From an uncultured Clostridia bacterium (lineage in GTDB: Bacteria; Bacillota; Clostridia; UBA1381), in the NCBI GenBank assembly GCA_934489015.1, contig CAKSSN010000044.1, positions 1 to 9,714 on the forward strand: a stretch of DNA of 9,714 nt. The letters are read 5' to 3'. The notes below the pieces were generated by a model. It saw nothing but the letters and a program-made list of their open reading frames with translations, was not told the origin of the DNA and ran no database searches. Positions 1 through 7,320 of this stretch are shown piece by piece (the first letter of the stretch is position 1; each line of letters begins with the position of its first letter). Position numbers and translations under genes: made by a program.

Positions 1-4
1 GGTT

Positions 5-46
5 ATGCCGGTTGAAGAATTAAAGCAGTTTCAGAATTTTGGGTAA
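5..46 (+). other. Possible 3' tail of an upstream gene
   Basis: The second reading frame is open from the window edge to a TAA at 44-46 and reads VMPVEELKQFQNFG. It could be the last codons of a gene lying to the left, because no ribosome binding site precedes the ATG at 5 and no known family is recognisable. It could equally be chance, since the stretch is only 14 codons. It is listed because it ends just before the point where recognisable GH1 sequence begins. Confidence 0.2.
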
Positions 47-99
47 ATTTCGACTGCACATTTATTGACATTTCCAGTAAAGGACCGTCAATATGGGAT

Positions 100-1362
100 A
101 TGGCTTGTGAAAAGAAAGGTTTTGTCTATGACGGGCACACCGGCAAAATTGCCTGCGACCATTATCACAGATACAAAGAGGATGTTGCTATTTTAAAAAA
201 GCTTGGCATAAAAGCATATCGTTTCTCCATTTCCTGGCCGCGTATTTTCCCGAACGGTACGGGGGATGTAAATGAGGCAGGTCTTGCTTTTTACGATAAT
301 CTGATAAATGAGCTTTTGGCAAACGATATTGAGCCGTACATAACACTGTATCATTGGGATTTACCGCTCGCTCTGCACCGTCGCGGCGGCTGGCTTAACC
401 GTGATATTGCGAATTGGTTTGCAGATTATGCGGCAGTTATTGCAAAACGTTATTCGGATCGGGTAAAGAAGTTTATTACAATCAATGAGCCGCAGTGCGT
501 TATAGGTTCAGGTTACATCAGCGGTGTGGATGCACCCTGTCTTAAAGTTTCTGTTTCAGACGCCGTTCTTGCGGCACATAATCTCATGCTTGCTCACGGA
601 AAAGCGGTAAAAGCACTGCGTGAAAACGGCGCATCGGATATACTCATAGGCTATGCCCCTACCGGAAGCGGCGCATATCCGCATGACGAAAACAGCAAAT
701 CCGATATTGACGCGGCAAGAGAGGCATATTTTGAAATAAAAGAAGAAAAAAGCGATTGGTCATGGAGCGTTTCATGGTGGAGCGATCCTGTAATTCTCGG
801 AAAATATCCCAAAGAAGGCCTTGCATATCTTGAAAAGTATCTTCCCGGCACATGGCAGGATGATTTAAAAATTATCTGTCAGCCGCTTGATTTTTATTGT
901 CAGAATATTTATAACGGGCGCGAATTTAAAGCAAGCGAAAACGGATATGAAAAGGTACGCAGATACGAGGGATTTCCTCGCACATCAAACGACTGGCCCA
1001 TTACGCCGAAAGCTCTCAAATGGGCATCTGAGTTTCTTTACGAGCGCTATAAGCTTCCTATATACATAACAGAAAACGGTTTATCCTGTCATGATGCGGT
1101 ATCGCTTGACGGACAAGTACACGATCCGAACAGAATAGACTTTCTGCACCGCTATCTTCTGGCACTGCGTGAAGCTGCGGAAGACGGAGCTGATATACGC
1201 GGATATTTCCAATGGTCACTTATGGATAACTTTGAATGGAATCGGGGTTACAATGAACGTTTCGGAATTGTATTTGTTGATTTTGTAACACAAAAAAGAA
1301 TTATAAAAGACAGCGGATACTGGTACAGTAATGTAATTAAAGAAAACGGCGAAAACCTCTAA
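100..1362 (+). CDS. GH1 family beta-glucosidase, N-terminus missing or replaced
   Basis: Glycoside hydrolase family 1 retaining beta-glucosidase, probably cytoplasmic, releasing terminal beta-glucosyl residues from imported oligosaccharides. Counting from the ATG at 100, the conserved residues are H85 in YHWDLP, N129-E130 in INEP (acid/base), N269/Y271, the nucleophile E325 in YITENG, and W372, E379 and W380 in the FEW motif near the C-terminus. FEW followed by NRGYNERFG is typical of non-phosphorylated substrates rather than 6-phospho-glucosides. The start is a problem. The family motif GPSIWD is read in frame at 82-99, upstream of this ATG, yet the SYQIEG segment that normally precedes it and supplies the glucose-binding glutamine is absent. 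The frame is open back to a TGA at 13-15 without any ATG, GTG or TTG. At 420 residues it is about 30 shorter than usual. It is probably a 5'-truncated gene, possibly inactive; a divergent working form is less likely. Confidence 0.85.
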   Translation: MACEKKGFVYDGHTGKIACDHYHRYKEDVAILKKLGIKAYRFSISWPRIFPNGTGDVNEAGLAFYDNLINELLANDIEPYITLYHWDLPLALHRRGGWLNRDIANWFADYAAVIAKRYSDRVKKFITINEPQCVIGSGYISGVDAPCLKVSVSDAVLAAHNLMLAHGKAVKALRENGASDILIGYAPTGSGAYPHDENSKSDIDAAREAYFEIKEEKSDWSWSVSWWSDPVILGKYPKEGLAYLEKYLPGTWQDDLKIICQPLDFYCQNIYNGREFKASENGYEKVRRYEGFPRTSNDWPITPKALKWASEFLYERYKLPIYITENGLSCHDAVSLDGQVHDPNRIDFLHRYLLALREAAEDGADIRGYFQWSLMDNFEWNRGYNERFGIVFVDFVTQKRIIKDSGYWYSNVIKENGENL

Positions 1363-1408
1363 AAAAAATATCGGTCACTGCATAATCAAACAGTGACCGA
1401 TATTTTTT
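1363..1408. terminator. Bidirectional rho-independent terminator between convergent genes
   Basis: A perfect 18-bp inverted repeat (1363-1380 and 1391-1408) encloses a 10-nt loop. The stem core is ATCGGTCACTG, flanked by A-runs on the left that become T-runs on the opposite strand, so it can stop transcription from both sides. It fits almost exactly between the stop codon of the GH1 gene (1362) and that of the permease gene (1411). Confidence 0.9.
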
Positions 1409-1410
1409 AT

Positions 1411-2352
1411 TTACCAAAGACTTGTGTCTCCCACTTTCTTACTAAACTTGTTCATTGCTATTACAAATATAAAGTTTACAACCGAGTTAAACAAGCCAAC
1501 CGCCGATGAAAAGCTCCAGTTTAAATCTATAAGACCCTTTCTGTACGAGTATGAACTGATAACGTCTGCAACGGACATTGTTGAAGAATTATACAGCAAT
1601 ATGATTTTTTCAAAACCTACATTAAGTATTTGTCCCACTTGAAGAATCAGCATAATTATAATCGTAGGCATAATACTCGGTATTGTAATATGTATTGTCT
1701 GTTTCCATCGGTTTGCGCCGTCAAGCTCCGACGCTTCGTAAAGCTGCGCATCTACTCCCGTAAGCGCTGCCAGATAAATAATCGAATCCCAGCCTATTGC
1801 CTGCCATATTCCCGAAGTAACATATATCGGTGTAAAATACTCCGGGAAATTAAGCAATGTCTTTGGTTCAAATCCGAAAAGAGACATAATATATACTATA
1901 ATACCATCGTCCATAGTAAATGTTCGCACCATACCGCATATAACAACAGTAGAGATGAAATGCGGCATATAGGTAAAGTTTTGTACAACTTTTGCAAATC
2001 GTTCCTGATGCAATTCATTTAAAAGCAGTGCTAAAAGAATTGGAGCCGGGAAACCGAAAACAAGGCTTGACAAACTTAACCTAAAAGTGTTTCCGAGTAC
2101 CGAAAAAAATGACGGACTCCCGAAAAAATTCTTGAATTGCCTTAGTCCTACCCACTGGCTGCTCAGTATTCCAAGCTGAGGTTTAAAATCCTCAAACGCA
2201 ATAATTGCACCGTACATCGGCATATAGCAAAATATAATATAAAATATAACTATAGGTGCAATCATAAGGTACAGCGATTTATTTCTCATAAAATCCATCT
2301 TGATCGTCTGTCCCATACTGTGCCCGTATTCTGCATTCATTTTTGTTTTCAT
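1411..2352 (-). CDS. LplB-type sugar ABC transporter permease
   Basis: Inner-membrane permease subunit of a CUT1-type oligosaccharide ABC importer, closest in character to the LplB/YtcP-partner group (COG4209). Several hydrophobic segments are visible; the first (about residues 28-50) holds the LMIAPIVIFYIIF run typical of this group. The cytoplasmic EAA loop that docks on the ATPase reads YEASELDGANRW, at about residues 205-216. The given ATG yields 313 residues. A TTG at 2356-2358 is the main rival start, because the Shine-Dalgarno GAGGAG (2367-2372 on the minus strand) lies 8 nt from it but 14 nt from the ATG; a further TTG at 2374-2376 lies upstream of that Shine-Dalgarno sequence and is unlikely. 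The gene follows the LplC-type permease by about 20-30 bp, so the two are one operon. No ATPase gene accompanies them. Confidence 0.93.
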   Translation of the reverse strand: MKTKMNAEYGHSMGQTIKMDFMRNKSLYLMIAPIVIFYIIFCYMPMYGAIIAFEDFKPQLGILSSQWVGLRQFKNFFGSPSFFSVLGNTFRLSLSSLVFGFPAPILLALLLNELHQERFAKVVQNFTYMPHFISTVVICGMVRTFTMDDGIIVYIMSLFGFEPKTLLNFPEYFTPIYVTSGIWQAIGWDSIIYLAALTGVDAQLYEASELDGANRWKQTIHITIPSIMPTIIIMLILQVGQILNVGFEKIILLYNSSTMSVADVISSYSYRKGLIDLNWSFSSAVGLFNSVVNFIFVIAMNKFSKKVGDTSLW

Positions 2353-2366
2353 AATCAAATCATTAA

Positions 2367-2372
2367 CTCCTC
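2367..2372 (-). promoter_or_regulatory. Shine-Dalgarno sequence of the LplB-type permease
   Basis: GAGGAG on the minus strand, just after the stop codon of the upstream permease. Its position favours a start at TTG 2358 (8 nt away) or ATG 2352 (14 nt away) and argues against the longer frame that begins at 2376. Confidence 0.7.
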
Positions 2373-2379
2373 TCAATAA

Positions 2380-3267
2380 TCAACCCTTGACAGAGCCTAT
2401 CATAATACCCTTAACAAAGTATTTCTGCAAAAACGGATATACGCACAGAATTGGTACCGTTGCAAATACTATTACCGCATATTTTACGCTTTCCGCAATC
2501 GACATAATATCCGACGCATCACCGCTGCCTGCCGTCATTGACGTTGTATCATTATCTATAAGTATTTCCCTTAATATAAGTTGCAGCGGAAACAGTGTTC
2601 TTTCCTTTATATAGATACTTGCCTCAAACCATGAATTCCATATACCGACCGCGTAATAAAGTGTCATTACCGCAATTATCGGCATTGATAGCGGAACAAC
2701 TATTCTTACAAGTATACGCCAGTGTCCAGCACCGTCAAGCTTTGCAGACTCAATGAGGCTTTCCGGTAACGCAGCAAACGATGTTCGCATGATTATCAAA
2801 TTATACGTATTTATCAGCGCCGGTAAAAGCAGCGCCCAATATGTATTGCTTAGGTGCAGCGTTTTTGAAATTAACAAATATTTTGGTATCAGTCCGCCCG
2901 AAAAATACATAGTAAAAATTATCATAAGCATTATGAATTTGTTCCAGAAAACATTTTTTCTCGACAATACATATGCCGCAACAGATGTAAAAATTATATT
3001 TAATGCAACACCTGCAACCACAAGGAATATCGAGTTTAAATATCCTCGTACTATCATCGGATTTTTCATCATCAGCTTATACGCATTGACCGTGAAGTTT
3101 TTCGGCCACAGCAAAATACCTCTATGAGATATGAGTGCATCACTGTTCGTAAATGACGCTACCAGAACATACCATACGGGATAGAACATAATCACCACCA
3201 GCAGCAACATAAGCATCACGTTGAATACATTAAATATACGTTGTCCCACCGAATATCTTTTATACAT
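2380..3267 (-). CDS. LplC-type sugar ABC transporter permease
   Basis: Second permease of the same oligosaccharide importer (COG0395, LplC/YtcP type). The first membrane segment covers about residues 12-38 (VFNVMLMLLLVVIMFYPVWY). The EAA loop reads LIESAKLDGAGHW at about residues 171-183, and the protein ends in YFVKGIMIGSVKG, a C-terminal signature of this subfamily. The ATG at 3267 gives 295 residues, the usual length, and has AAAGGA 12 nt upstream. The longer frame from GTG at 3309 adds 14 residues and has no ribosome binding site, and the ATG at 3279 touches the AAAGGA. The gene is first in a two-gene minus-strand operon, the reverse of the common lplB-lplC order. It is driven from the divergent promoter module at 3335-3497, which it shares with the binding-protein gene. 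Confidence 0.92.
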   Translation of the reverse strand: MYKRYSVGQRIFNVFNVMLMLLLVVIMFYPVWYVLVASFTNSDALISHRGILLWPKNFTVNAYKLMMKNPMIVRGYLNSIFLVVAGVALNIIFTSVAAYVLSRKNVFWNKFIMLMIIFTMYFSGGLIPKYLLISKTLHLSNTYWALLLPALINTYNLIIMRTSFAALPESLIESAKLDGAGHWRILVRIVVPLSMPIIAVMTLYYAVGIWNSWFEASIYIKERTLFPLQLILREILIDNDTTSMTAGSGDASDIMSIAESVKYAVIVFATVPILCVYPFLQKYFVKGIMIGSVKG

Positions 3268-3339
3268 TTTCTTAACCATTCCTTTCATTCTGCATTGAAT
3301 TTTTGCCACACGCAGAATTTGATCGTTGTTGATAGTTTT

Positions 3340-3369
3340 ATTATACTATTATATATGCTAATCCGTAAA
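3340..3369 (-). promoter_or_regulatory. Candidate promoter for the permease operon
   Basis: On the minus strand, a -35-like TTTACG (3364-3369) is followed after 18 bp by a perfect -10 TATAAT (3340-3345). Both boxes are kept in the second copy of the module (7168-7196), with a 17-bp spacer. The GTCC motif directly abuts the -35 box, suggesting control by a bound regulator. Confidence 0.55.
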
Positions 3370-3465
3370 GGGACAAAAGCGGTAATTACACGACATATAC
3401 GGTATTTTTATCACCTTCACACACGTTATTTCTTGTTTTTGTCCTGTATTTTCGGTTTTTGGCTA

Positions 3466-3494
3466 TTTATATTAGCTGACTGATATGCTATTAT
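3466..3494 (+). promoter_or_regulatory. Candidate promoter for the binding protein-GH130 operon
   Basis: A weak -35-like TTTATA (3466-3471) and a -10-like TATTAT (3489-3494) are separated by 17 bp; the same arrangement is conserved at 7292-7320. TATAAT at 3494-3499 is an alternative -10 box. The poor -35 box, directly downstream of the TTTTTG tandem repeats, suggests activator dependence. Confidence 0.45.
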
Positions 3495-3563
3495 ATAATC
3501 AAGTAATCAAGAGCGTTTTTTGCTTAGGTTATAATTTTTCAGAAAGAGGTGAATTTAAAGTTT

Positions 3564-5159
3564 ATGAAACTTTATAAAAACAAATTTGCATTATCCGCAG
3601 TTGCCATTCTGGGAGCAGCGGCACTTTGCTCCTGTTCAAAAGGAACAGACGGCGGCAGCTTAAAGGGGGTCGACTTATCAACCTACCCTATCAACACAGA
3701 CAAAACTCTTACATTTTGGATGGATCTTCCTTCTAATATTTCATCCTCGTATACAAATTTCGGTGATACCGAATTGGCTAAAGAGCTTGAAAAGCGTACA
3801 GGAATAAAGGTTAAGTATGTTCATCCGTCATCAGGTCAGGGCAGTGAAGCTTTTTCGCTTATGGTTGCGTCAAATGACATGAGCGATATTGTTCAATATG
3901 ACTGGGCAAAAGCTCTTGGAGGTCCGACTGTCACAATAAACGATAAGGTAATTATCAAGCTTGACGATTTAATTGATGATTACGCTCCAAACTTGAAAAA
4001 GTATCTTTCGGAAAACGAAGATGTCAACAAGCTTGTTCTTACGGATGAAGGAAATTATTATGTATTTCCGTTTATCAGAGGTGACAAAGAACTCTTAACT
4101 TCATGCGGTCCCGTTATCAGACGCGACTGGCTTGAAAAGGTTAATCTGCCTATTCCGGAAACAACCGATGAAGTTGAAACCACACTTCGCGCGTTTAAAA
4201 ACGATTTGGGCATAAAAGCTCCTCTTACCATGCTGAATTATCAGACAAATTATCTGCTGAATATTTGTCAGGCAACAAATACATTTTATGTAGAGGGCGG
4301 AAAAGTATTTTTCGGTCCTTCACAACCCGAATATAAAGAAGCATTGGCAAGACTTAATAAATGGTACAAAGAAGGTCTGCTCGATAATAACTATGTTTCG
4401 ACCGATTCAACCTTGCTTGATTCCAATATGCTTAACGGTGAATCCGGTATGACATATGCCAGTGGCGGCGGCGGTGTAGGAAAATGGATTGAAACAATGG
4501 CATCAAAAGGTGAAAATTTTGATATACTTGGTATCCCGTATATTGCCAACAAAAAAGGTAATTCGCCGAAATTCGATGCTGCCGGAAGTACATATTCATC
4601 ATACGGGTCGGTTGCAATTACAACTTCCTGTAAATATCCCGAACTTGCCGCAAAGCTTCTTGATTACGGTTACAGCGAAGACGGACATATGCTCTTTAAC
4701 TTCGGTATAGAAGGTAAAAGCTATGAAATGAAAGACGGATACCCGACATATACCGATGAAATTATGAACAATTCTGAAGGACTTACAGTTACTCAGGCAA
4801 TGGGTAAATATTTACTTGCCGCAAATACCGGCTCGTTTGTTCAGGATAAGAGATATATTGAACAGTACTACGCAAAACCACAGCAGAAAGAATCTCTTAC
4901 AAATTGGTCAAAGCATCTTGAAAACTCGGAATCGAGCGCACTTCCCACTCTGACATACACTGCTGATGAAAGCACGGAATATGCTAATATCATGACGGAA
5001 GTTGAGAAATTTGTTAATGAAAACACGGCTCAGTACATTTCAGGTATAAAATCTCTTGACTCGTTCGACAGCAGCTTTGAGAGCGGCTTAGCAAGTCTTA
5101 AAATCGATCGCGCACTTGAAATAGTTCAGGCGGCATATGACAGATACATGAACAGATAA
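3564..5159 (+). CDS. Oligosaccharide-binding lipoprotein of ABC importer (LplA-type)
   Basis: Extracellular family 1 solute-binding protein, lipid-anchored, delivering an oligosaccharide to the two divergently encoded permeases. The N-terminus has a basic stretch (KLYKNK), a hydrophobic core (FALSAVAILGAAAL) and a lipobox LCSC, giving a modified cysteine at residue 24 followed by a Ser/Gly-rich linker. The mature part shows LTFWMDLPSNI at the start of the first lobe, then VIRRDWLEKVNLPIPETTDE, a motif common in LplA-like proteins. At 531 residues it has the length typical of that group, longer than maltose-binding types. The ATG at 3564 follows AGAGGTGA with roughly 11 nt spacing. A GTG at 3549 is in frame but lies inside that ribosome binding site, so it is disfavoured. 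The gene is 20 bp upstream of GH130 and co-transcribed with it, pointing to a beta-mannosyl-containing ligand; the exact sugar cannot be read from sequence. Confidence 0.93.
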   Translation: MKLYKNKFALSAVAILGAAALCSCSKGTDGGSLKGVDLSTYPINTDKTLTFWMDLPSNISSSYTNFGDTELAKELEKRTGIKVKYVHPSSGQGSEAFSLMVASNDMSDIVQYDWAKALGGPTVTINDKVIIKLDDLIDDYAPNLKKYLSENEDVNKLVLTDEGNYYVFPFIRGDKELLTSCGPVIRRDWLEKVNLPIPETTDEVETTLRAFKNDLGIKAPLTMLNYQTNYLLNICQATNTFYVEGGKVFFGPSQPEYKEALARLNKWYKEGLLDNNYVSTDSTLLDSNMLNGESGMTYASGGGGVGKWIETMASKGENFDILGIPYIANKKGNSPKFDAAGSTYSSYGSVAITTSCKYPELAAKLLDYGYSEDGHMLFNFGIEGKSYEMKDGYPTYTDEIMNNSEGLTVTQAMGKYLLAANTGSFVQDKRYIEQYYAKPQQKESLTNWSKHLENSESSALPTLTYTADESTEYANIMTEVEKFVNENTAQYISGIKSLDSFDSSFESGLASLKIDRALEIVQAAYDRYMNR

Positions 5160-5179
5160 TAAAATCCGGAGGAAAAAAG

Positions 5180-6160
5180 ATGAAAATAATTAACGGAGAA
5201 AACATACCTAATCTGCCTTGGGAAGATAAACCGGCAGACTGCCGTGACGTTGTATGGCGCAGCAAGAATAATCCAATAATAACGAGAGATTTTATTAAAA
5301 ATTCAAACAGTATTTTTAACAGCGCAATTGTACCGTTTAAGGATGGATTTGCGGGTGTATTCAGAAGCGATGACACAATGCGCACTCCTAAGCTGTATAC
5401 GGGCAAAAGCTCTGACGGTATACATTGGGATCTGAATGACGAACCGATACGCTTTAAGAACAAAAACGGCGAATATAATGAATTTGAATACGGCTATGAT
5501 CCGCGTGTATGCAAAATTGACGGAAAATACTATGTAACGTGGTGCAACAGCTACAAGGGATTCCCCACTATCGGCATTGCAGAAACAACCGATTTTGAAA
5601 ACTTTGTGCAGTACGAAAACGCATTTTTGCCGTTTAACAGAAACGGCGTGCTGTTTCCTCGCAAAATCAACGGAAAATATGCTATGATAAGCAGACCTTC
5701 CGATAAAGGACATACGCCTTTCGGAGAAATATTTTTCAGCGAAAGCCCCGATATGACATATTGGGGAAAACACAGACTTGTTATGGTTCCGACAAGCGGC
5801 TGGCAGGAAACCAAAATCGGCGGCGGTCCCGTTCCGATTGAAACGGACGAGGGTTGGCTTATGATTTATCACGGCGTGCTGACAAGCTGCAACGGTTTTG
5901 TGTATAGCGCAGGAGCAGCAATTCTTGACCTTGAAAAGCCATGGATAGTAAAGTACAGAACAAAGCCCTACATTTTATCACCGAGAGAAATATACGAATG
6001 TGTCGGCGATGTACCTAATGTTGTATTCCCCTGCACAAACCTGTGTGACGCGGCTACCGGAAGAATTACAATATACTACGGAGCTGCCGATACGGTAATC
6101 GGAATGGCATACACAACAGCAGATGATTTGGTAAGATACATTAAAGAAAATTCTTATTAA
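5180..6160 (+). CDS. GH130 beta-mannoside phosphorylase
   Basis: Family 130 glycoside phosphorylase, a cytoplasmic five-bladed beta-propeller enzyme that uses phosphate to split a beta-mannosyl linkage and release mannose 1-phosphate. Visible family features are the general-acid aspartate D107 in YDPRV, the block NRNGVLFPRKINGKYAM (residues 153-169), SRPSDKGHTPFGEIF, K212 in TKIGGGP, and H231 in YHG. The Asn, Arg, Lys and His in these blocks match the phosphate-binding cluster known from characterised members, so phosphorolysis rather than hydrolysis is expected. At 326 residues it has the compact length of the RaMP2/mannooligosaccharide phosphorylase subgroup. Beta-1,4-mannooligosaccharides or beta-1,2-mannobiose are the likeliest substrates, but the sequence alone does not decide. 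A GGAGG ribosome binding site precedes the ATG. The gene is second in the operon with the binding protein, which implies that its substrate is the imported sugar. Confidence 0.93.
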   Translation: MKIINGENIPNLPWEDKPADCRDVVWRSKNNPIITRDFIKNSNSIFNSAIVPFKDGFAGVFRSDDTMRTPKLYTGKSSDGIHWDLNDEPIRFKNKNGEYNEFEYGYDPRVCKIDGKYYVTWCNSYKGFPTIGIAETTDFENFVQYENAFLPFNRNGVLFPRKINGKYAMISRPSDKGHTPFGEIFFSESPDMTYWGKHRLVMVPTSGWQETKIGGGPVPIETDEGWLMIYHGVLTSCNGFVYSAGAAILDLEKPWIVKYRTKPYILSPREIYECVGDVPNVVFPCTNLCDAATGRITIYYGAADTVIGMAYTTADDLVRYIKENSY

Positions 6161-6249
6161 AAATAAATGCAGAGCGGGCGTTTTTGATATGCCCCCCAAA
6201 AGTGTCTAACTTTTGGAGGGCATATCATTTCCCATTCTGCATTTATTTT
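6160..6249. terminator. Nested hairpin, bidirectional terminator after GH130 and yitT
   Basis: An outer 13-bp inverted repeat (6160-6172 and 6237-6249, AAAATAAATGCAG and its complement) encloses an 18-bp inner stem (6186-6203 and 6209-6226) with one mismatch and a 5-nt loop. It sits between the stop codons of two convergent genes and can act in both directions. The double-nested layout is larger than a simple terminator, so a small palindromic mobile repeat is an alternative reading. Confidence 0.8.
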
Positions 6250-6257
6250 GGTCTCTT

Positions 6258-7115
6258 TTAAATATATTCACGAAAACCTTTACCTATAATATCAAAACTG
6301 TTAGTAATAACCACAAATGAATGTTTATCTATGCTTTTTACATACTTTTTTAAATCCTGTGCCTGCGCACGATTTACTGCTGTTAAAATCAATTTGTAGC
6401 TGTTATTTGAATATGCCCCGGTGCAGGTACATACCGTTGCTCCCTTATGCAGAGTTTCATTAATATGCTTTTTTATTACATCACCCTCAGATGTGATTAT
6501 CATAAAAAACTTTGACATATTAATTCGTTCTATTACATTATCAACCACAAGCGATTTTGCAAAAAGCCCCAGCAGCGAGAAAAGTCCCGTTTGTATTCCG
6601 AAAATTAATCCGGCACAGACCGCTATAATGAAGTCTGTAACAAACAGCGCATTACCGATATTTATTCCCGTATATTTTTTCAAAATCATAGCCGCTATAT
6701 CTGTTCCTCCGGTAGAGGCATTATAATAAAAAAGTATTGCACTCCCGATCGCAGGAAAAAATATCGAATATGTAAGTTCCAGAAACGGCTGCGTAGTAAG
6801 AGGCTTATCCATTGGACAAATTATACCCATGACATATACCGCAACCGATAAAACAATGCTGCAATAAATAGTTTTGACACAAAACACCTTGCCCAAAAAA
6901 ATCATTCCCACAATGAGCATTAACATATTTATAATCATCATATATGTGCTATTTTGCCATTGCGGAAACAGTGCCCCTAAAATGACCGATATACCGCTCA
7001 CTCCGCCTGTTGAAAAATGATTGGGGAATTTAAAAAAATATATTCCTATAGCTACCAGCAACGCTGCGGCTGTTATTATTACATATTCCTTTATAACATC
7101 TTTTGTTATTCGCAT
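6258..7115 (-). CDS. YitT family membrane protein (YitT_membrane plus DUF2179)
   Basis: Integral membrane protein of the YitT family, whose biochemical role is not established. About five hydrophobic segments cover residues 10-195. The family's duplicated glycine motif appears twice, as STGGVSGIS (35-43) and STGGTDIAA (134-142), reflecting internal repetition. Residues from about 200 to 282 form the soluble DUF2179 domain, with GATVCTCTGAYS and the terminal FDIIGKGF. Length (285) is normal for the family, and the gene looks intact. AAGGAG on the minus strand (7128-7133) precedes the ATG by 12 nt. The gene is divergent from the GH105 gene and faces the same duplicated promoter module as the ABC importer, so co-regulation with glycan use is inferred. 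Transport of a sugar, uronate or ion would fit, but nothing in the sequence fixes a substrate. Confidence 0.9.
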   Translation of the reverse strand: MRITKDVIKEYVIITAAALLVAIGIYFFKFPNHFSTGGVSGISVILGALFPQWQNSTYMMIINMLMLIVGMIFLGKVFCVKTIYCSIVLSVAVYVMGIICPMDKPLTTQPFLELTYSIFFPAIGSAILFYYNASTGGTDIAAMILKKYTGINIGNALFVTDFIIAVCAGLIFGIQTGLFSLLGLFAKSLVVDNVIERINMSKFFMIITSEGDVIKKHINETLHKGATVCTCTGAYSNNSYKLILTAVNRAQAQDLKKYVKSIDKHSFVVITNSFDIIGKGFREYI

Positions 7116-7167
7116 GATTATTTATTGCTCCTTTCATTACGCAGCTTATATGCTGCTGACAAGTTTT

Positions 7168-7196
7168 ATTATACTATTGTATTGATATATCGTAAA
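7168..7196 (-). promoter_or_regulatory. Candidate promoter for yitT
   Basis: On the minus strand, a -35-like TTTACG (7191-7196) and a perfect -10 TATAAT (7168-7173) are separated by 17 bp, as in copy 1 of the module. The predicted start of transcription lies about 50 nt upstream of the yitT start codon. Confidence 0.55.
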
Positions 7197-7291
7197 GTGA
7201 CAAAAAAGGTAATCGCGTGACATATGTAGTATTTTTATTATACATATACCATTATTTCTTGTTTTTGTCCTGTATTTTCGGCTTTTGGCTA

Positions 7292-7320
7292 TTTATATCA
7301 GCCGGCTAATATGCTATTAT
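7292..7320 (+). promoter_or_regulatory. Candidate promoter for the GH105-like gene
   Basis: TTTATA (7292-7297) and TATTAT (7315-7320) with a 17-bp spacer, at the same place as in copy 1. A second possible -10 box, TATAAT at 7333-7338, lies further downstream. Confidence 0.45.

Larger units (their letters stand above)
3335..3497. promoter_or_regulatory. Divergent promoter module, copy 1 (permeases / binding protein)
   Basis: This 163-bp stretch lies between the divergent permease and binding-protein genes and is a close relative of 7163-7323. Shared blocks are the left end GTTTTATTATACTATT, a CGTAAAG-GACAAAA block at 3364-3378, the central GACATAT and GTATTTTTAT blocks, and a 72-bp core (3426-3497) matching 67 of 72 positions. 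TTTTGTCC occurs on the plus strand at 3437-3444 and on the minus strand at 3371-3378. The plus strand also has TTTTTG at 3436 and 3456, 20 bp apart. Tandem half-sites about two helical turns apart are typical of AraC-family activators such as YesN, so an activator of that type is inferred but not seen. Confidence 0.8.

Noticed and set aside
3530..3535. TATAAT just upstream of the binding-protein ribosome binding site as its -10 box.
   Set aside because: No acceptable -35 box lies 16-18 bp upstream, it would leave almost no leader, and the site is not conserved in the second module copy.
3498..3563. A catabolite-repression (CcpA cre) site or riboswitch in the leader of the binding-protein gene.
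   Set aside because: No sequence close to the cre consensus was found and the leader is too short for a known riboswitch.
5098..5463. A 121-codon minus-strand frame spanning the binding-protein/GH130 junction.
   Set aside because: It overlaps two well-supported plus-strand genes and its protein shows no family features.
5303..5872. A 189-codon open frame on the minus strand inside the GH130 gene.
   Set aside because: It lies wholly antisense to a clearly conserved enzyme, has no recognisable domain and no ribosome binding site that I could support. It is a shadow of the GH130 coding sequence.
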